Positions 11,088 through 19,318 are shown, counted from the first letter of the stretch. The stretch is DNA of 64,000 nt from Robertmurraya sp. FSL R5-0851 (GCF_038002965.1 NZ_JBBOOE010000001.1:1531001-1595000), one strand, 5' to 3'. Made by a program: numbers and translations. The notes: generated by a model from the sequence alone, not told the origin.

Positions 11088-11732
11088 ATGGTGAAAGTTG
11101 CGCCCTCCATACTATCAGCTGATTTTTCAAAACTGGGAGAAGAAATTAAAGATGTAGAACGAGGGGGAGCAGATTATATCCATGTTGATGTCATGGATGG
11201 TCATTTTGTTCCCAATATTACGATTGGTCCTCTGATTGTAGAAGCGATTCGTCCAATCACGAAACTTCCGCTTGATGTACATTTAATGATCGAAAATCCG
11301 GATCAGTATATTGAGGCATTTGCTAATGCAGGAGCCGATTATCTTACTGTTCATGTAGAAGCTTGTAAGCATCTACATCGGACTATCCACTATATTAAAT
11401 CATTTGGAGTCAAAGCGGGGGTTGTTCTAAATCCTGCAACACCTGTTCAAACCATTGAGCATGTGATTGATGATATTGATATGGTTCTATTGATGACGGT
11501 TAATCCTGGTTTTGGAGGGCAAAAATTTATTGAGCAAGTGCTACCGAAAATAAGACAGGTAAAAGAACTTGTTGATAAAAAAGGGTTATCTGTAGAAATC
11601 GAAGTAGATGGTGGAGTGAACGAAGAAACGGCAAGGAAATGTGTAGAAGCTGGTGCGAATGTTCTTGTAGCTGGATCGGCTATATACAACGAAAGAGATA
11701 GAAAAAAAGCGATTGAAAAAATAAGAGGATAA
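11088..11732 (+). CDS. rpe: Ribulose-phosphate 3-epimerase
   Basis: Interconverts ribulose 5-phosphate and xylulose 5-phosphate in the pentose phosphate pathway. It is a TIM-barrel protein of 214 residues with the expected motifs: [15 protein letters not shown] at the N-terminus, [16 protein letters not shown] with metal ligands, [24 protein letters not shown] and IEVDGGVN. It starts two bases after the rsgA stop. The rsgA-rpe-thiN order is the same as in B. subtilis. Confidence 0.97.
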   Translation: MVKVAPSILSADFSKLGEEIKDVERGGADYIHVDVMDGHFVPNITIGPLIVEAIRPITKLPLDVHLMIENPDQYIEAFANAGADYLTVHVEACKHLHRTIHYIKSFGVKAGVVLNPATPVQTIEHVIDDIDMVLLMTVNPGFGGQKFIEQVLPKIRQVKELVDKKGLSVEIEVDGGVNEETARKCVEAGANVLVAGSAIYNERDRKKAIEKIRG

Positions 11733-11738
11733 GAATGT

Positions 11739-11766
11739 AGGCTAGCTTTTTAGAAGCTAGCCTTTC
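11739..11766 (+). terminator. Hairpin between rpe and thiN
   Basis: A perfect 10-bp stem, AGGCTAGCTT paired with AAGCTAGCCT, has a five-base loop. The tract after it (TTCCTTG) is poor in U, so it may be a weak terminator or an mRNA-processing or stability element rather than a full stop. thiN begins 24 bases later with its own AAGGAGG site. Confidence 0.5.
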
Positions 11767-11789
11767 CTTGATTACAAGGAGGATCAAAA

Positions 11790-12428
11790 ATGGAGATCAA
11801 TATATTAGCAGGTGGTCCACTAGAGCATATCCCTTCTCTTCACTCATTCAGTGGAGAGTGGGTTGGTGTGGATCGAGGAGTCCTAACACTAATAAAAGAA
11901 GGAATCTTTGTGGATAAAGCCTTTGGTGATTTTGATTCTGTGATGGAAGAAGAACTTGCGTTTATAAAAAAACATGTGGATGAATTACAAACGTTTCCAC
12001 CAGAAAAAGATGAAACAGATATGGAACTTGCGATATCATGGGCGATAAAGCAAAGGCCGGAAAAAATTCGAATCTTTGGGGCTACGGGTGGAAGGCTGGA
12101 TCATTTTTTTGCTAATATTCAGTTGCTTTTCAAACCGATGGCTTTTCATAATACAGTCCCGATTGAGATCATTGACCGTCAAAATATCATTTCATTAATC
12201 CAAGCAGGTACACATATAATAGAGAGAAATGATGAGTACAAATATATTTCTTTTATTCCTTTTCATGGCGAAGTGAAGGGATTAACCCTTATTGGTTTTA
12301 AGTATCCATTAACGCTTCGACATATTCCGATTCATTCCACTCTATGTATTAGCAATGAACTAATTTCTGATATTGGTACTATATCTTTTTCGGAAGGCAT
12401 ATTAATGGTGATAAGGAGTCGCGATTAA
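11790..12428 (+). CDS. thiN: Thiamine pyrophosphokinase
   Basis: Transfers pyrophosphate from ATP to thiamine to form thiamine diphosphate. The 212-residue protein has the family motifs GVDRGVL, KAFGDFDSV, PPEKDETDMELA and GATGGRLDH, which bind nucleotide and magnesium. The ATG is preceded by AAGGAGG. No TPP riboswitch is seen upstream; the 57-base gap to rpe holds only a small hairpin, so expression probably follows the operon. Confidence 0.95.
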   Translation: MEINILAGGPLEHIPSLHSFSGEWVGVDRGVLTLIKEGIFVDKAFGDFDSVMEEELAFIKKHVDELQTFPPEKDETDMELAISWAIKQRPEKIRIFGATGGRLDHFFANIQLLFKPMAFHNTVPIEIIDRQNIISLIQAGTHIIERNDEYKYISFIPFHGEVKGLTLIGFKYPLTLRHIPIHSTLCISNELISDIGTISFSEGILMVIRSRD

Positions 12429-12521
12429 ACTTCCTTATATTGAGTACTTATCTTTATATTTTGAATATGATAATGAGAGTTCTGAAACTTGTTCATGCGT
12501 GAGATGGTGAGGAGGGACATT

Positions 12522-12602
12522 ATGAGATTTTACACGATTAAATTGCCGAAATTCTTAGGCGGCATTGTCCGCGCGATGCTGGGTACGTTTAAAAAGGGCT
12601 AA
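12522..12602 (+). CDS. spoVM: Stage V sporulation protein M, spore coat assembly peptide
   Basis: A 26-residue peptide that begins MRFYTIKLPKFLGGIVRAM and ends LGTFKKG, nearly identical to B. subtilis SpoVM. It forms an amphipathic helix that recognises the convex outer forespore membrane, recruits SpoIVA to start coat assembly, and is also a substrate and inhibitor of FtsH. The ATG follows GGAGGGACAT. It sits between thiN and rpmB as in B. subtilis and has its own terminator. In that species it is made in the mother cell from a sigma-E promoter; the AT-rich 93 bases upstream could hold one, but I could not pick a convincing match. It is a strong marker that the organism forms endospores. Confidence 0.96.
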   Translation: MRFYTIKLPKFLGGIVRAMLGTFKKG

Positions 12603-12657
12603 ACCAAGGTGGTATGTGTAACACGTTTTCAAGAAAGACAACCTTAAAAAACCAATG

Positions 12658-12695
12658 TACACCGATGTAAAGGAATCACATCGGTGTATTTTTTT
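12658..12695 (+). terminator. Intrinsic terminator after spoVM
   Basis: The stem TACACCGATGT pairs perfectly with ACATCGGTGTA around a nine-base loop and is followed by TTTTTTT. This is a strong rho-independent terminator ending spoVM and the upstream operon. Confidence 0.93.
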
Positions 12696-12753
12696 GTTCA
12701 TAATTAAAAGTCTATTTCTAAAGTTTAATGGGAAGGCTAGTTTTAAAAGGAAA

Positions 12754-12783
12754 TGAAAAAGAGCATCCAAATGGATACTCTTT
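12754..12783 (-). terminator. Intrinsic terminator of rpmB (minus strand)
   Basis: Read on the minus strand, AGAGTATCC pairs with GGATGCTCT (one mismatch) around ATTT and is followed by TTTTC, seven bases after the rpmB stop. With the spoVM terminator it separates two converging genes. Confidence 0.88.
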
Positions 12784-12788
12784 ACACA

Positions 12789-12977
12789 TTATACGCGTTC
12801 AACTTTACCTGATTTAAGTGCTCTTGCAGAAACCCAAACACGCTTTGGCTTTCCGTCTACAAGAATACGTACCTTTTGAAGGTTAGCACCCCAAGTACGC
12901 TTGTTAGCGTTCATAGCATGAGAACGTGCGTTACCTGAACGAGTTCCTTTACCAGTTACAACACATTTACGTGGCAT
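12789..12977 (-). CDS. rpmB: 50S ribosomal protein L28
   Basis: Ribosomal protein L28, 62 residues, starting [16 protein letters not shown]. The start is fixed at the ATG at 12977: AAGGAGGGAA lies at proper spacing before it, while an ATG two codons earlier is almost on top of the ribosome binding site, and a further upstream ATG adds a non-homologous tail. This copy keeps one Cys but not the four-Cys zinc ribbon seen in some L28 forms. It is the only clear minus-strand gene in the window, and this orientation is conserved in B. subtilis. Confidence 0.97.
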   Translation of the reverse strand: MPRKCVVTGKGTRSGNARSHAMNANKRTWGANLQKVRILVDGKPKRVWVSARALKSGKVERV

Positions 12978-13024
12978 ATACATTTCCCTCCTTACTATCA
13001 AAGGTGAAGCATTATTTGTTCATC

Positions 13025-13053
13025 TTTAAAATGCAATGTAAAATTGCTTTCAA
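13025..13053 (-). promoter_or_regulatory. Candidate rpmB promoter
   Basis: On the minus strand, TTGAAA and TTTAAA are 17 bases apart, about 50 bases upstream of the rpmB start. It is a fair sigma-A match. It shares the 317-base divergent region 12978-13294 with the promoter of the Asp23-family gene on the other strand; nothing else in that region is recognisable. Confidence 0.45.
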
Positions 13054-13175
13054 GTTTTATTTAATGTGAAAATAGCGGATTGTCCGTTTTTCAAGCATTA
13101 AAAGATACTTTAATAATTTATCATACAACCATTAGGAATGCAACAGTTGTAACAAAAGGTTTCAAGAAAATTTCC

Positions 13176-13207
13176 TTGACATAGATAAAATCTTAGGGCT
13201 CTATTAT
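13176..13207 (+). promoter_or_regulatory. Candidate promoter of the Asp23-family gene/fakA
   Basis: A perfect TTGACA is followed by TATTAT, but the spacer is 20 bases, longer than ideal; CTCTAT at 18 bases is an alternative -10. It lies about 90 bases upstream of the start at 13295 and is the only good -35 in the divergent region. Confidence 0.5.
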
Positions 13208-13294
13208 AAGTGCGGGGAATATGACTTTTAAATTTGATGTCCTTATAGTAAAATGACTGTAGTTAAGGAGCAAATTCCAAAGGGGGAAGCATTT

Positions 13295-13657
13295 ATGTCC
13301 ATCGAACTGAAAACAAATTTCGGACAAATTGATATCTCAAATGAAGTAATTGCAACAATCGCTGGAGGAGCAGCTGTTGATTGCTACGGTATAGTAGGAA
13401 TGGCTTCAAAACATCAACTAAAAGATGGCCTTACGGAAATATTAAGAAGAGAGAATTTTACTAGAGGTGTAATTGTTCGTCAGGAAAATGATGAAGTACA
13501 TATTGATATGTATATAATTGTTAGCTATGGTACAAAAATTTCTGAGATTGCACATAATGTACAATCAAAAGTGAAATATACCTTAGACAAAACAGTTGGC
13601 CTTGCCGTTGACTCAGTTAATATTTACGTTCAAGGTGTTCGCGTCACGAACCCGTAA
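13295..13657 (+). CDS. yloU: Asp23/Gls24 family protein (YloU)
   Basis: A 120-residue protein of the Asp23/Gls24 (DUF322) family, small cytosolic or membrane-peripheral proteins linked to envelope stress and, in this gene order, to the fatty acid kinase encoded next. The start is ATG 13295 (MSIELKTNFGQIDISNEV) behind AAAGGGGGAAGC; an in-frame ATG at 13253 overlaps the leader and adds an unrelated 14-residue tail. The GGAAVDCYGIVGMAS segment is typical. The exact molecular role is unknown. It is followed after 82 bases by fakA. Confidence 0.92.
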   Translation: MSIELKTNFGQIDISNEVIATIAGGAAVDCYGIVGMASKHQLKDGLTEILRRENFTRGVIVRQENDEVHIDMYIIVSYGTKISEIAHNVQSKVKYTLDKTVGLAVDSVNIYVQGVRVTNP

Positions 13658-13668
13658 GTAAAATGCGT

Positions 13669-13698
13669 TGCCCGAAGAAGCTTAGGCTTCCTTGGGCA
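13669..13698 (+). other. Intercistronic hairpin between yloU and fakA
   Basis: TGCCC-GAAG-AAGC pairs with GCTT-CCTT-GGGCA around a TTA-centred loop, twelve bases after the yloU stop. There is no U-tract, so it is not a terminator. It could be an RNA processing or stability element between the two cistrons. The flanks also hold the inverted words GTCACGAAC and GTTCGTAGTGACGAAC. Confidence 0.45.
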
Positions 13699-13739
13699 GT
13701 GCGTTCGTAGTGACGAACATTAGTGAGGAGGAAAGACTT

Positions 13740-15416
13740 GTGTCAATTAAATCTTTAGATGGAAAACGTTTCGCTGAAATGGTGTTACAAGGAGCGAATC
13801 ACTTGTCCTCTAATGCAAAATATGTGGATGCACTGAACGTGTTTCCCGTTCCAGATGGTGATACTGGAACAAATATGAACTTATCAATGACTTCTGGAGC
13901 AAAAGAAGTTAGAAATAATGTTCAAGACCATATTGGAAAGGTTGGTATTGCGCTTTCCAAAGGATTGCTGATGGGTGCAAGAGGAAACTCAGGCGTTATT
14001 TTATCTCAGCTTTTCCGAGGCTTTTCAAAAGCAATCGAAACAAAAGCTAGCATCAATGCATTTGAATTTGCCGCTTCTCTTGATGCAGGAGTGATTACTG
14101 CTTATAAAGCGGTGATGAAGCCTGTCGAAGGAACTATTTTAACGGTTGCAAAAGACTCTGCGAAGCAAGCAATTGAAGCAGCGAAAAAATCAGATGATAT
14201 CGTTACAATTATGGAGGCAGTCGTTGCAGAAGCAAAGGCATCCTTAAAGCGTACACCTGATCTTCTACCGGTTTTAAAGGAAGTAGGAGTGGTTGATAGT
14301 GGCGGTCAAGGACTTGTGTTTGTGTATGAAGGCTTCCTAGCGGTACTAAAGGGAGAAAAATTACCTGAAGGTCCTACACTAGCATCCTCAATGGATGACC
14401 TAGTCAATGCAGAACATCACAAGAGTGTACAAAGCCATATGAACACGGAAGACATCGAGTTTGGCTATTGTACAGAATTTATGGTCAAGTTGGACGAAGA
14501 GAAACTTCACTCTAAACCATTTAGCGAGCAAACCTTCCGTCAAGATTTAAGTCAGCACGGTGATTCACTATTGGTAATATCTGATGACCAGCTTGTCAAA
14601 GTACATATTCATGCAGAGTATCCAGGAAATGTGCTAACGTATGCACAAACCTATGGAAGCTTAGTGAACCTTAAAATAGAAAATATGCGTGAGCAGCATA
14701 CGAATTTGTTGTCCGATTCCAATGAGAAAGCAAGTGCTCCTGCAAAGCCAAAGGAAAAGCTAGAGTACGGGATTGTAACCGTTTCAATGGGTTCAGGCAT
14801 TGCAGAATTGTTTAAGAGTATCGGTGCACATGCAGTTATAGAGGGTGGACAAACGATGAATCCAAGTACGGAGGATATCGTTAAGGCCATTAAAGAAGTG
14901 AATGCAAAAAAAGTAATTATTTTGCCGAACAACAAAAACATCATCATGGCAGCTGAACAAGCAGCAGAAGTAACTGAAGAAGATGCGATTGTTATCCCTT
15001 CTAAAACTGTACCACAAGGAATGTCTGCTTTACTCGCCTTTAACCCAGGTGCAGACCTAGAAGGCAATAAAGCGGGCATGACGGAAGCTCTACAAAATGT
15101 TAAAACAGGTCAAATTACTTATGCTGTGCGTGACACAAGTATCGATAGTCTTGAGATTGAAAAAGATGATTTCATGGGAATTGCCGAGGGGAAAATAGTT
15201 GTAAAGGATAAAGATAAAGTGGTCTCTGCAACGAAACTCCTAGATCAGCTTCTTGATGAAGACTCGGAGATTTTGACAATCTTAAAAGGTGAAGATGCAA
15301 CAGACACGGATGTAGATGCGATAGTCGAGTTTGTAGAAGCAAATTACGGCGATGTTGAAATCGAGATTCATGATGGAAAACAACCGTTATATGCATTCAT
15401 TTTTTCAGTTGAATAA
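13740..15416 (+). CDS. fakA: Fatty acid kinase catalytic subunit, DAK2 domain protein (YloV/FakA)
   Basis: The homologue in Staphylococcus aureus (FakA) phosphorylates exogenous fatty acids held by FakB proteins, feeding acyl-phosphate to PlsX/PlsY. The N-terminal DAK2 domain shows ALNVFPVPDGDTGTNMNLS, which binds ATP and magnesium, and GARGNSGVILSQ. A C-terminal DegV/DhaK-like region follows. I use GTG 13740 (VSIKSLDGKRFAEM, 558 residues) because GTGAGGAGG precedes it; the open frame continues 16 codons upstream to ATG 13692 without homology. No fakB lies in the window. The encoded product would work with PlsX at 19953. Older annotations call it YloV. Confidence 0.92.
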   Translation: MSIKSLDGKRFAEMVLQGANHLSSNAKYVDALNVFPVPDGDTGTNMNLSMTSGAKEVRNNVQDHIGKVGIALSKGLLMGARGNSGVILSQLFRGFSKAIETKASINAFEFAASLDAGVITAYKAVMKPVEGTILTVAKDSAKQAIEAAKKSDDIVTIMEAVVAEAKASLKRTPDLLPVLKEVGVVDSGGQGLVFVYEGFLAVLKGEKLPEGPTLASSMDDLVNAEHHKSVQSHMNTEDIEFGYCTEFMVKLDEEKLHSKPFSEQTFRQDLSQHGDSLLVISDDQLVKVHIHAEYPGNVLTYAQTYGSLVNLKIENMREQHTNLLSDSNEKASAPAKPKEKLEYGIVTVSMGSGIAELFKSIGAHAVIEGGQTMNPSTEDIVKAIKEVNAKKVIILPNNKNIIMAAEQAAEVTEEDAIVIPSKTVPQGMSALLAFNPGADLEGNKAGMTEALQNVKTGQITYAVRDTSIDSLEIEKDDFMGIAEGKIVVKDKDKVVSATKLLDQLLDEDSEILTILKGEDATDTDVDAIVEFVEANYGDVEIEIHDGKQPLYAFIFSVE

Positions 15417-15423
15417 TATTTAT

Positions 15424-15456
15424 GGAAGCATGGCTCAAAGCTGTGCTTCCTTTCAT
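15424..15456 (+). terminator. Intrinsic terminator after fakA
   Basis: GGAAGCATGGCT pairs with AGCTGTGCTTCC around CAA, with one G-T wobble, and is followed by TTTCATTT. It separates fakA from the serine dehydratase genes. Confidence 0.85.
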
Positions 15457-15512
15457 TTGAAAAAATCCACTTTGTATATAGTGGAAATAGAAGAAACTAC
15501 AATGTTTTTTTC

Positions 15513-15534
15513 ATACAATATTGTATAATACAAT
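15513..15534 (+). promoter_or_regulatory. sdaAB promoter -10 with overlapping palindromes
   Basis: A perfect -10 TATAAT sits at 15524-15529. Two perfect inverted repeats overlap it: ATACAATATTGTAT (15513-15526) and ATTGTATAATACAAT (15520-15534). No good -35 is seen 17 bases upstream. The arrangement suggests a repressor or activator operator on the promoter, 53 bases before the sdaAB start; the regulator is unknown to me. Confidence 0.6.
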
Positions 15535-15586
15535 GTGGGAAACCGTTAAAAGTAAAATAGAATATTCTCCACAAGGGGGAAAAGTG

Positions 15587-16249
15587 ATGAAGTACAAAAG
15601 TGTTTTTGATATTATAGGCCCTGTAATGATTGGTCCTTCCAGCTCACATACAGCAGGGGCTGCACGAATTGGAAGAGTAGCAAGAAGCCTTTTTGGGCGT
15701 GAACCAAAGTGGGCAAAGATTTCCCTTTACGGCTCTTTTGCCCAAACATATAAGGGACATGGAACAGATGTAGCGATTATTGGCGGACTATTAGACTTTG
15801 ATACATTTGATGAACGAATTATTGGGTCCATTACTATTGCACAATCAAACGGAATGGAAATCACATTTATTGAGGAAGAAGCGATTCCCGATCATCCGAA
15901 TACAGCTAAAGTAGTCATTGGTGACGATCAAGGAGAGTTAGAGTTAGTAGGCATCTCCATTGGCGGTGGCAAAATCGAAATCACAGAGTTAAATGGTTTT
16001 GAGCTAAGGTTATCAGGTCATCACCCGGCCATTTTAGTCGTTCATAATGACCGTTTTGGTGCGATTGCTAGTGTTTCTAATATACTAGCTTCACACGAAC
16101 TAAATATCGGACATATGGAAGTTTCAAGGAAAGAAAAAGGAATGCTTGCGTTAATGACGATTGAAGTGGATCAGAATATTGACGACTCAGTTATTAAAGA
16201 ATTAGAAGCTCTTGATCATGTGGTAAAAGTTGCCAAAATCGTGGAATAG
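15587..16249 (+). CDS. sdaAB: L-serine dehydratase, iron-sulfur type, beta subunit
   Basis: With SdaAA it deaminates L-serine to pyruvate and ammonia, using an oxygen-labile 4Fe-4S cluster. The 220-residue subunit has the FDIIGPVMIGPSSSHTAGA signature near the N-terminus and a C-terminal ACT domain (about 145-220) likely to bind an amino acid. The start ATG 15587 follows AAGGGGGAAAAG; an open frame extends upstream to ATG 15521 across the promoter and is not coding. Its own promoter region lies just before it. Confidence 0.95.
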   Translation: MKYKSVFDIIGPVMIGPSSSHTAGAARIGRVARSLFGREPKWAKISLYGSFAQTYKGHGTDVAIIGGLLDFDTFDERIIGSITIAQSNGMEITFIEEEAIPDHPNTAKVVIGDDQGELELVGISIGGGKIEITELNGFELRLSGHHPAILVVHNDRFGAIASVSNILASHELNIGHMEVSRKEKGMLALMTIEVDQNIDDSVIKELEALDHVVKVAKIVE

Positions 16250-16261
16250 CAAAGGGTTTTT

Positions 16262-16276
16262 ATGGTAGCGCTTACA
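16262..16276 (+). promoter_or_regulatory. Candidate CcpA cre site between sdaAB and sdaAA
   Basis: ATGGTAGCGCTTACA fits the cre consensus WTGNAANCGNWNNCW at all but one fixed position (T for A at the fifth base). It lies 12 bases after the sdaAB stop and 37 before sdaAA, where CcpA would act as a roadblock or reduce sdaAA alone. Catabolite repression of serine breakdown to pyruvate is biologically reasonable, but this is inference. Confidence 0.5.
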
Positions 16277-16312
16277 AAAATAGATTACTAGAATACAGGG
16301 AGAGTGTACATC

Positions 16313-17209
16313 ATGTTTCGCAATGTCGCAGAGCTAGTTGAGCTCGCTGATACACAAAATAAAAAAATATCAGAGATTATGATTGAGCAAGAAATGGAAG
16401 TTACCGGTCGGACACGAAAACAAATCCTGAAGCAGATGGATGTGAATTTGACCGTGATGGAGCAAGCGGTTGAACGTGGCCTAAATGGGGTAAAATCCCA
16501 CTCGGGTCTCACTGGTGGAGATGCCGTGCTCCTTCAAAAATATATTCAGTCAGGAAAGTCATTATGTGGAGACACGATCCTTGATGCCGTCTCGAAGGCT
16601 GTTGCTACAAACGAAGTGAATGCGGCAATGGGGACGATTTGTGCAACCCCTACAGCAGGATCAGCTGGTGTGGTTCCTGGAACCTTATTTGCCGTAAGAG
16701 ATAAACTGCAACCTACAAGAGAACAGATGATAGCCTTTTTATTTACATCGGGAGCATTTGGATTTGTTGTTGCCAACAATGCTTCGATCTCTGGGGCTGC
16801 TGGAGGCTGTCAAGCAGAGGTTGGGTCTGCAGCTGGAATGGCTGCGGCTGCTATTGTAGAAATGGCTGGTGGAACTCCTGCTCAATGTGCAGAAGCTATG
16901 GCGATCACATTAAAAAATATGTTAGGATTAGTGTGTGACCCCGTTGCGGGTTTAGTAGAAGTCCCTTGTGTAAAACGTAACGCAATGGGAGCTGCAAACG
17001 CAATGGTGGCAGCGGATATGGCATTAGCAGGAATCACTAGTCGAATTCCATGTGATGAAGTAATTGATGCGATGTATAAAATCGGTCAAACGATGCCTAT
17101 CGCACTTAAAGAAACGGCGCAGGGAGGGTTGGCGGCAACTCCGACAGGTCGCAGACTGGAAGCGAAAATTTTCGGAATACCGCATGTTCATGGAGAACAA
17201 CAACAGTAA
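16313..17209 (+). CDS. sdaAA: L-serine dehydratase, iron-sulfur type, alpha subunit
   Basis: Catalytic subunit of the two-part Firmicutes L-serine dehydratase. The 298-residue sequence contains SHSGLTGGDAVLLQ, CATPTAGSAGVVPG, SGAAGGCQAEVGSA and GLVCDPVAGLVEVPC; the cysteines in these motifs are cluster ligands. The start ATG 16313 (MFRNVAEL) is preferred over GTG 16304, since CAGGGAGAG is then nine bases upstream and the N-terminus matches the family. The 3' end overlaps the recG start by 20 bases. Confidence 0.95.
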   Translation: MFRNVAELVELADTQNKKISEIMIEQEMEVTGRTRKQILKQMDVNLTVMEQAVERGLNGVKSHSGLTGGDAVLLQKYIQSGKSLCGDTILDAVSKAVATNEVNAAMGTICATPTAGSAGVVPGTLFAVRDKLQPTREQMIAFLFTSGAFGFVVANNASISGAAGGCQAEVGSAAGMAAAAIVEMAGGTPAQCAEAMAITLKNMLGLVCDPVAGLVEVPCVKRNAMGAANAMVAADMALAGITSRIPCDEVIDAMYKIGQTMPIALKETAQGGLAATPTGRRLEAKIFGIPHVHGEQQQ

Positions 17210-19247
17210 TTTAAAGCAATCCGTAACAGCTGTAAAAGGGATCGGTGCTGAGACAGCACAAATTCTAGCTGAAATGAGAATAGTGACTATAGAAGATTTA
17301 CTTGAATATTTTCCATATCGTTATGAAGATTATCGCCTTCGCGACTTAACAGAAGTGAAACATGACGAGAGGATTACCGTAGAAGGGAAGGTTCATAGTG
17401 AGCCTTCTCTTATGTATTATGGAAAAAAGCGGTCAAGACTAACCATCCGTTTGTTAGTAGAAAGATATTTAATTCAAGTGGTATTTTTTAATCAGGCTTA
17501 TTTAAAAAATAAGTTTCAAGTAAATGAAATGGTTACCGTCACCGGAAAATGGGATCAGCATCGTCAAATGATTACAGCCTCTCAAGCAAAAATGGGTTCA
17601 AATGAATCAGAAAAAAAGTTTGTTCCCGTTTATAGTGTGAAAGGAGATGTGACGGTTAAAGGTCTTAGGAGATTTATTAATCTAGCATTCTCCCAGTATG
17701 GAAAGGATATTACAGAGACCCTTCCAGAAAAAATGATAAGCAAATATAAGTTGGGAAATCGGAAGGAATCCTTGCTTTCCATGCACAATCCTCTAAACGA
17801 AGAAGATGTTAAGAAAGCTCGTCGAAGATTTGTGTATGAAGAATTTTTACATTTTCAGTTAAAGATGCAAGCGTTACGAAAGTTTGAAAGGGAGAATTCT
17901 AAGGGACTTGCTCAAAACTATGACTTAGTTAAGGTTAAGGAATTCATTGATCATCTACCATTCCCGCTTACTAATGCGCAGAAGCGAGTGGTAAACGAGG
18001 TATTGAAGGATCTGAAATCTCCATACCGGATGAATCGTTTGCTGCAAGGAGATGTAGGTTCTGGAAAAACAGTTGTTGCTGCTATTGCTCTCTTTTCTAG
18101 TTATACAGCCGGATATCAAGGAGCTTTAATGGTACCAACAGAAATTTTAGCAGAACAACATGCGGAATCGTTAAAGGGACTACTTGAGCCTGTTGGATTA
18201 TCAGTCGAGCTGTTAACAAGTTCGGTAAAGGGAAAAAGGCGTCGTGAAGTGTTAGAACGATTAAAAAACGGTGAAATTCATATATTAATTGGGACACACG
18301 CATTAATTCAAGATGAAGTTGTATTTTCCAAACTTGGCCTTGTTATTACTGATGAACAGCATCGATTCGGTGTGGAGCAAAGAAGGGTTTTACGTGAAAA
18401 AGGAGAGAACCCGGATGTGCTCTTTATGACAGCGACTCCCATTCCTCGTACACTCGCGATTACAGTTTTCGGGGAAATGGATGTGTCAATCATTGATGAA
18501 ATGCCTGCTGGCCGTAAAGCGATTGAAACGTATTGGGCAAAGGCAGATATGCTTGATCGTGTTCTTTCCTTTATGGAAAAAGAGCTTGCAAAAGGACGAC
18601 AGGCATATGTGATTTGTCCACTCATTGAGGAGTCGGACAAGCTTGATGTACAAAATGCAATTGATGTTCATGTAGCCTTACAAACATATTTTCACAATCG
18701 GTATCAAGTTGGTTTGATGCATGGAAGACTTAGCTCTGATGAGAAAGATGAAGTGATGAAGGCATTTAGTTCAAATGAAAATCAAGTACTTGTTTCTACT
18801 ACGGTTGTAGAAGTGGGAGTAAATGTTCCAAATGCGACGATGATGGTCATCTATGATGCAGAAAGATTTGGTTTGGCACAGCTTCATCAGCTACGGGGAC
18901 GAGTGGGAAGAGGAAGCGAACAATCCTATTGTGTACTTCTGGCCGATCCAAAAACAGAGGTTGGGAAAGAGCGAATGAAAATAATGACCGAAACAAATGA
19001 TGGCTTCGTAGTCAGTGAGAAAGATCTTGAGCTTCGAGGACCTGGAGATTTCTTTGGTCGAAAGCAAAGTGGCCTTCCTGAGTTTAAGGTAGCTGATATG
19101 GTTCATGATTACCGGGCGTTAGAAACCGCTCGAAACGACGCAATGGTCCTAATAGAATCTGAAGAATTTTGGAACGGTGATGAATATGCGAAGTTGCGTT
19201 CAAAGCTTGCAGATTCTGGTGTCTTAGAAAATGAAAAACTAGATTGA
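17190..19247 (+). CDS. recG: ATP-dependent DNA helicase, Holliday junction branch migration
   Basis: RecG regresses stalled forks and migrates branched DNA. The N-terminal wedge domain (OB fold, about 50-150) precedes a superfamily 2 core with GDVGSGKTVVA, DEQHRFGV, TATPIPRTLA and the QLRGRVGRG motif; the C-terminal TRG region is present. I use ATG 17190 (MENNNSNLKQ, 685 residues); ATG 17184 is possible, while the open frame up to 17064 runs inside sdaAA and is not homologous. The ribosome binding site is weak (GGAATA), so translation may depend on coupling with sdaAA. Confidence 0.95.
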   Translation: MENNNSNLKQSVTAVKGIGAETAQILAEMRIVTIEDLLEYFPYRYEDYRLRDLTEVKHDERITVEGKVHSEPSLMYYGKKRSRLTIRLLVERYLIQVVFFNQAYLKNKFQVNEMVTVTGKWDQHRQMITASQAKMGSNESEKKFVPVYSVKGDVTVKGLRRFINLAFSQYGKDITETLPEKMISKYKLGNRKESLLSMHNPLNEEDVKKARRRFVYEEFLHFQLKMQALRKFERENSKGLAQNYDLVKVKEFIDHLPFPLTNAQKRVVNEVLKDLKSPYRMNRLLQGDVGSGKTVVAAIALFSSYTAGYQGALMVPTEILAEQHAESLKGLLEPVGLSVELLTSSVKGKRRREVLERLKNGEIHILIGTHALIQDEVVFSKLGLVITDEQHRFGVEQRRVLREKGENPDVLFMTATPIPRTLAITVFGEMDVSIIDEMPAGRKAIETYWAKADMLDRVLSFMEKELAKGRQAYVICPLIEESDKLDVQNAIDVHVALQTYFHNRYQVGLMHGRLSSDEKDEVMKAFSSNENQVLVSTTVVEVGVNVPNATMMVIYDAERFGLAQLHQLRGRVGRGSEQSYCVLLADPKTEVGKERMKIMTETNDGFVVSEKDLELRGPGDFFGRKQSGLPEFKVADMVHDYRALETARNDAMVLIESEEFWNGDEYAKLRSKLADSGVLENEKLD

Positions 19248-19271
19248 TAAAAAAGCGGAAGTACCTTGATC

Positions 19272-19318
19272 AAAAAGTAGATTGCCCAAAAAAGTTTGTT
19301 GCAATCTGCTTTTTAGTT
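19272..19318 (+). terminator. Intrinsic terminator after recG
   Basis: AAAAAGTAGATTGC pairs with GCAATCTGCTTTTT (one G-T type mismatch) around a 15-base loop and ends in a U-rich run. Its 3' arm supplies the -35 box of the fapR promoter, so the two elements overlap. Confidence 0.85.

Noticed and set aside
11733..11789. TPP riboswitch before thiN
   Set aside because: The gap is only 57 bases and contains one simple hairpin; no conserved THI-box words are present.
12429..12521. Sigma-E promoter for spoVM
   Set aside because: One is expected from B. subtilis, and TTATATT words are present, but no -10 of the CATACAAT type lies at the right spacing, so I did not list it.
13253..13294. Earlier start for yloU giving 134 residues
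   Set aside because: The ATG at 13253 has no ribosome binding site and the extra residues have no counterpart, while ATG 13295 has AAAGGGGG at proper distance.
14651..15079. A 142-codon minus-strand frame opposite fakA
   Set aside because: Antisense shadow of a conserved gene with biased Ala/Ser/Ile composition and no start signal.
18308..18640. A 110-codon minus-strand frame opposite recG
   Set aside because: Shadow of the helicase motifs; Ser/Arg-rich with no domain and no start signal.
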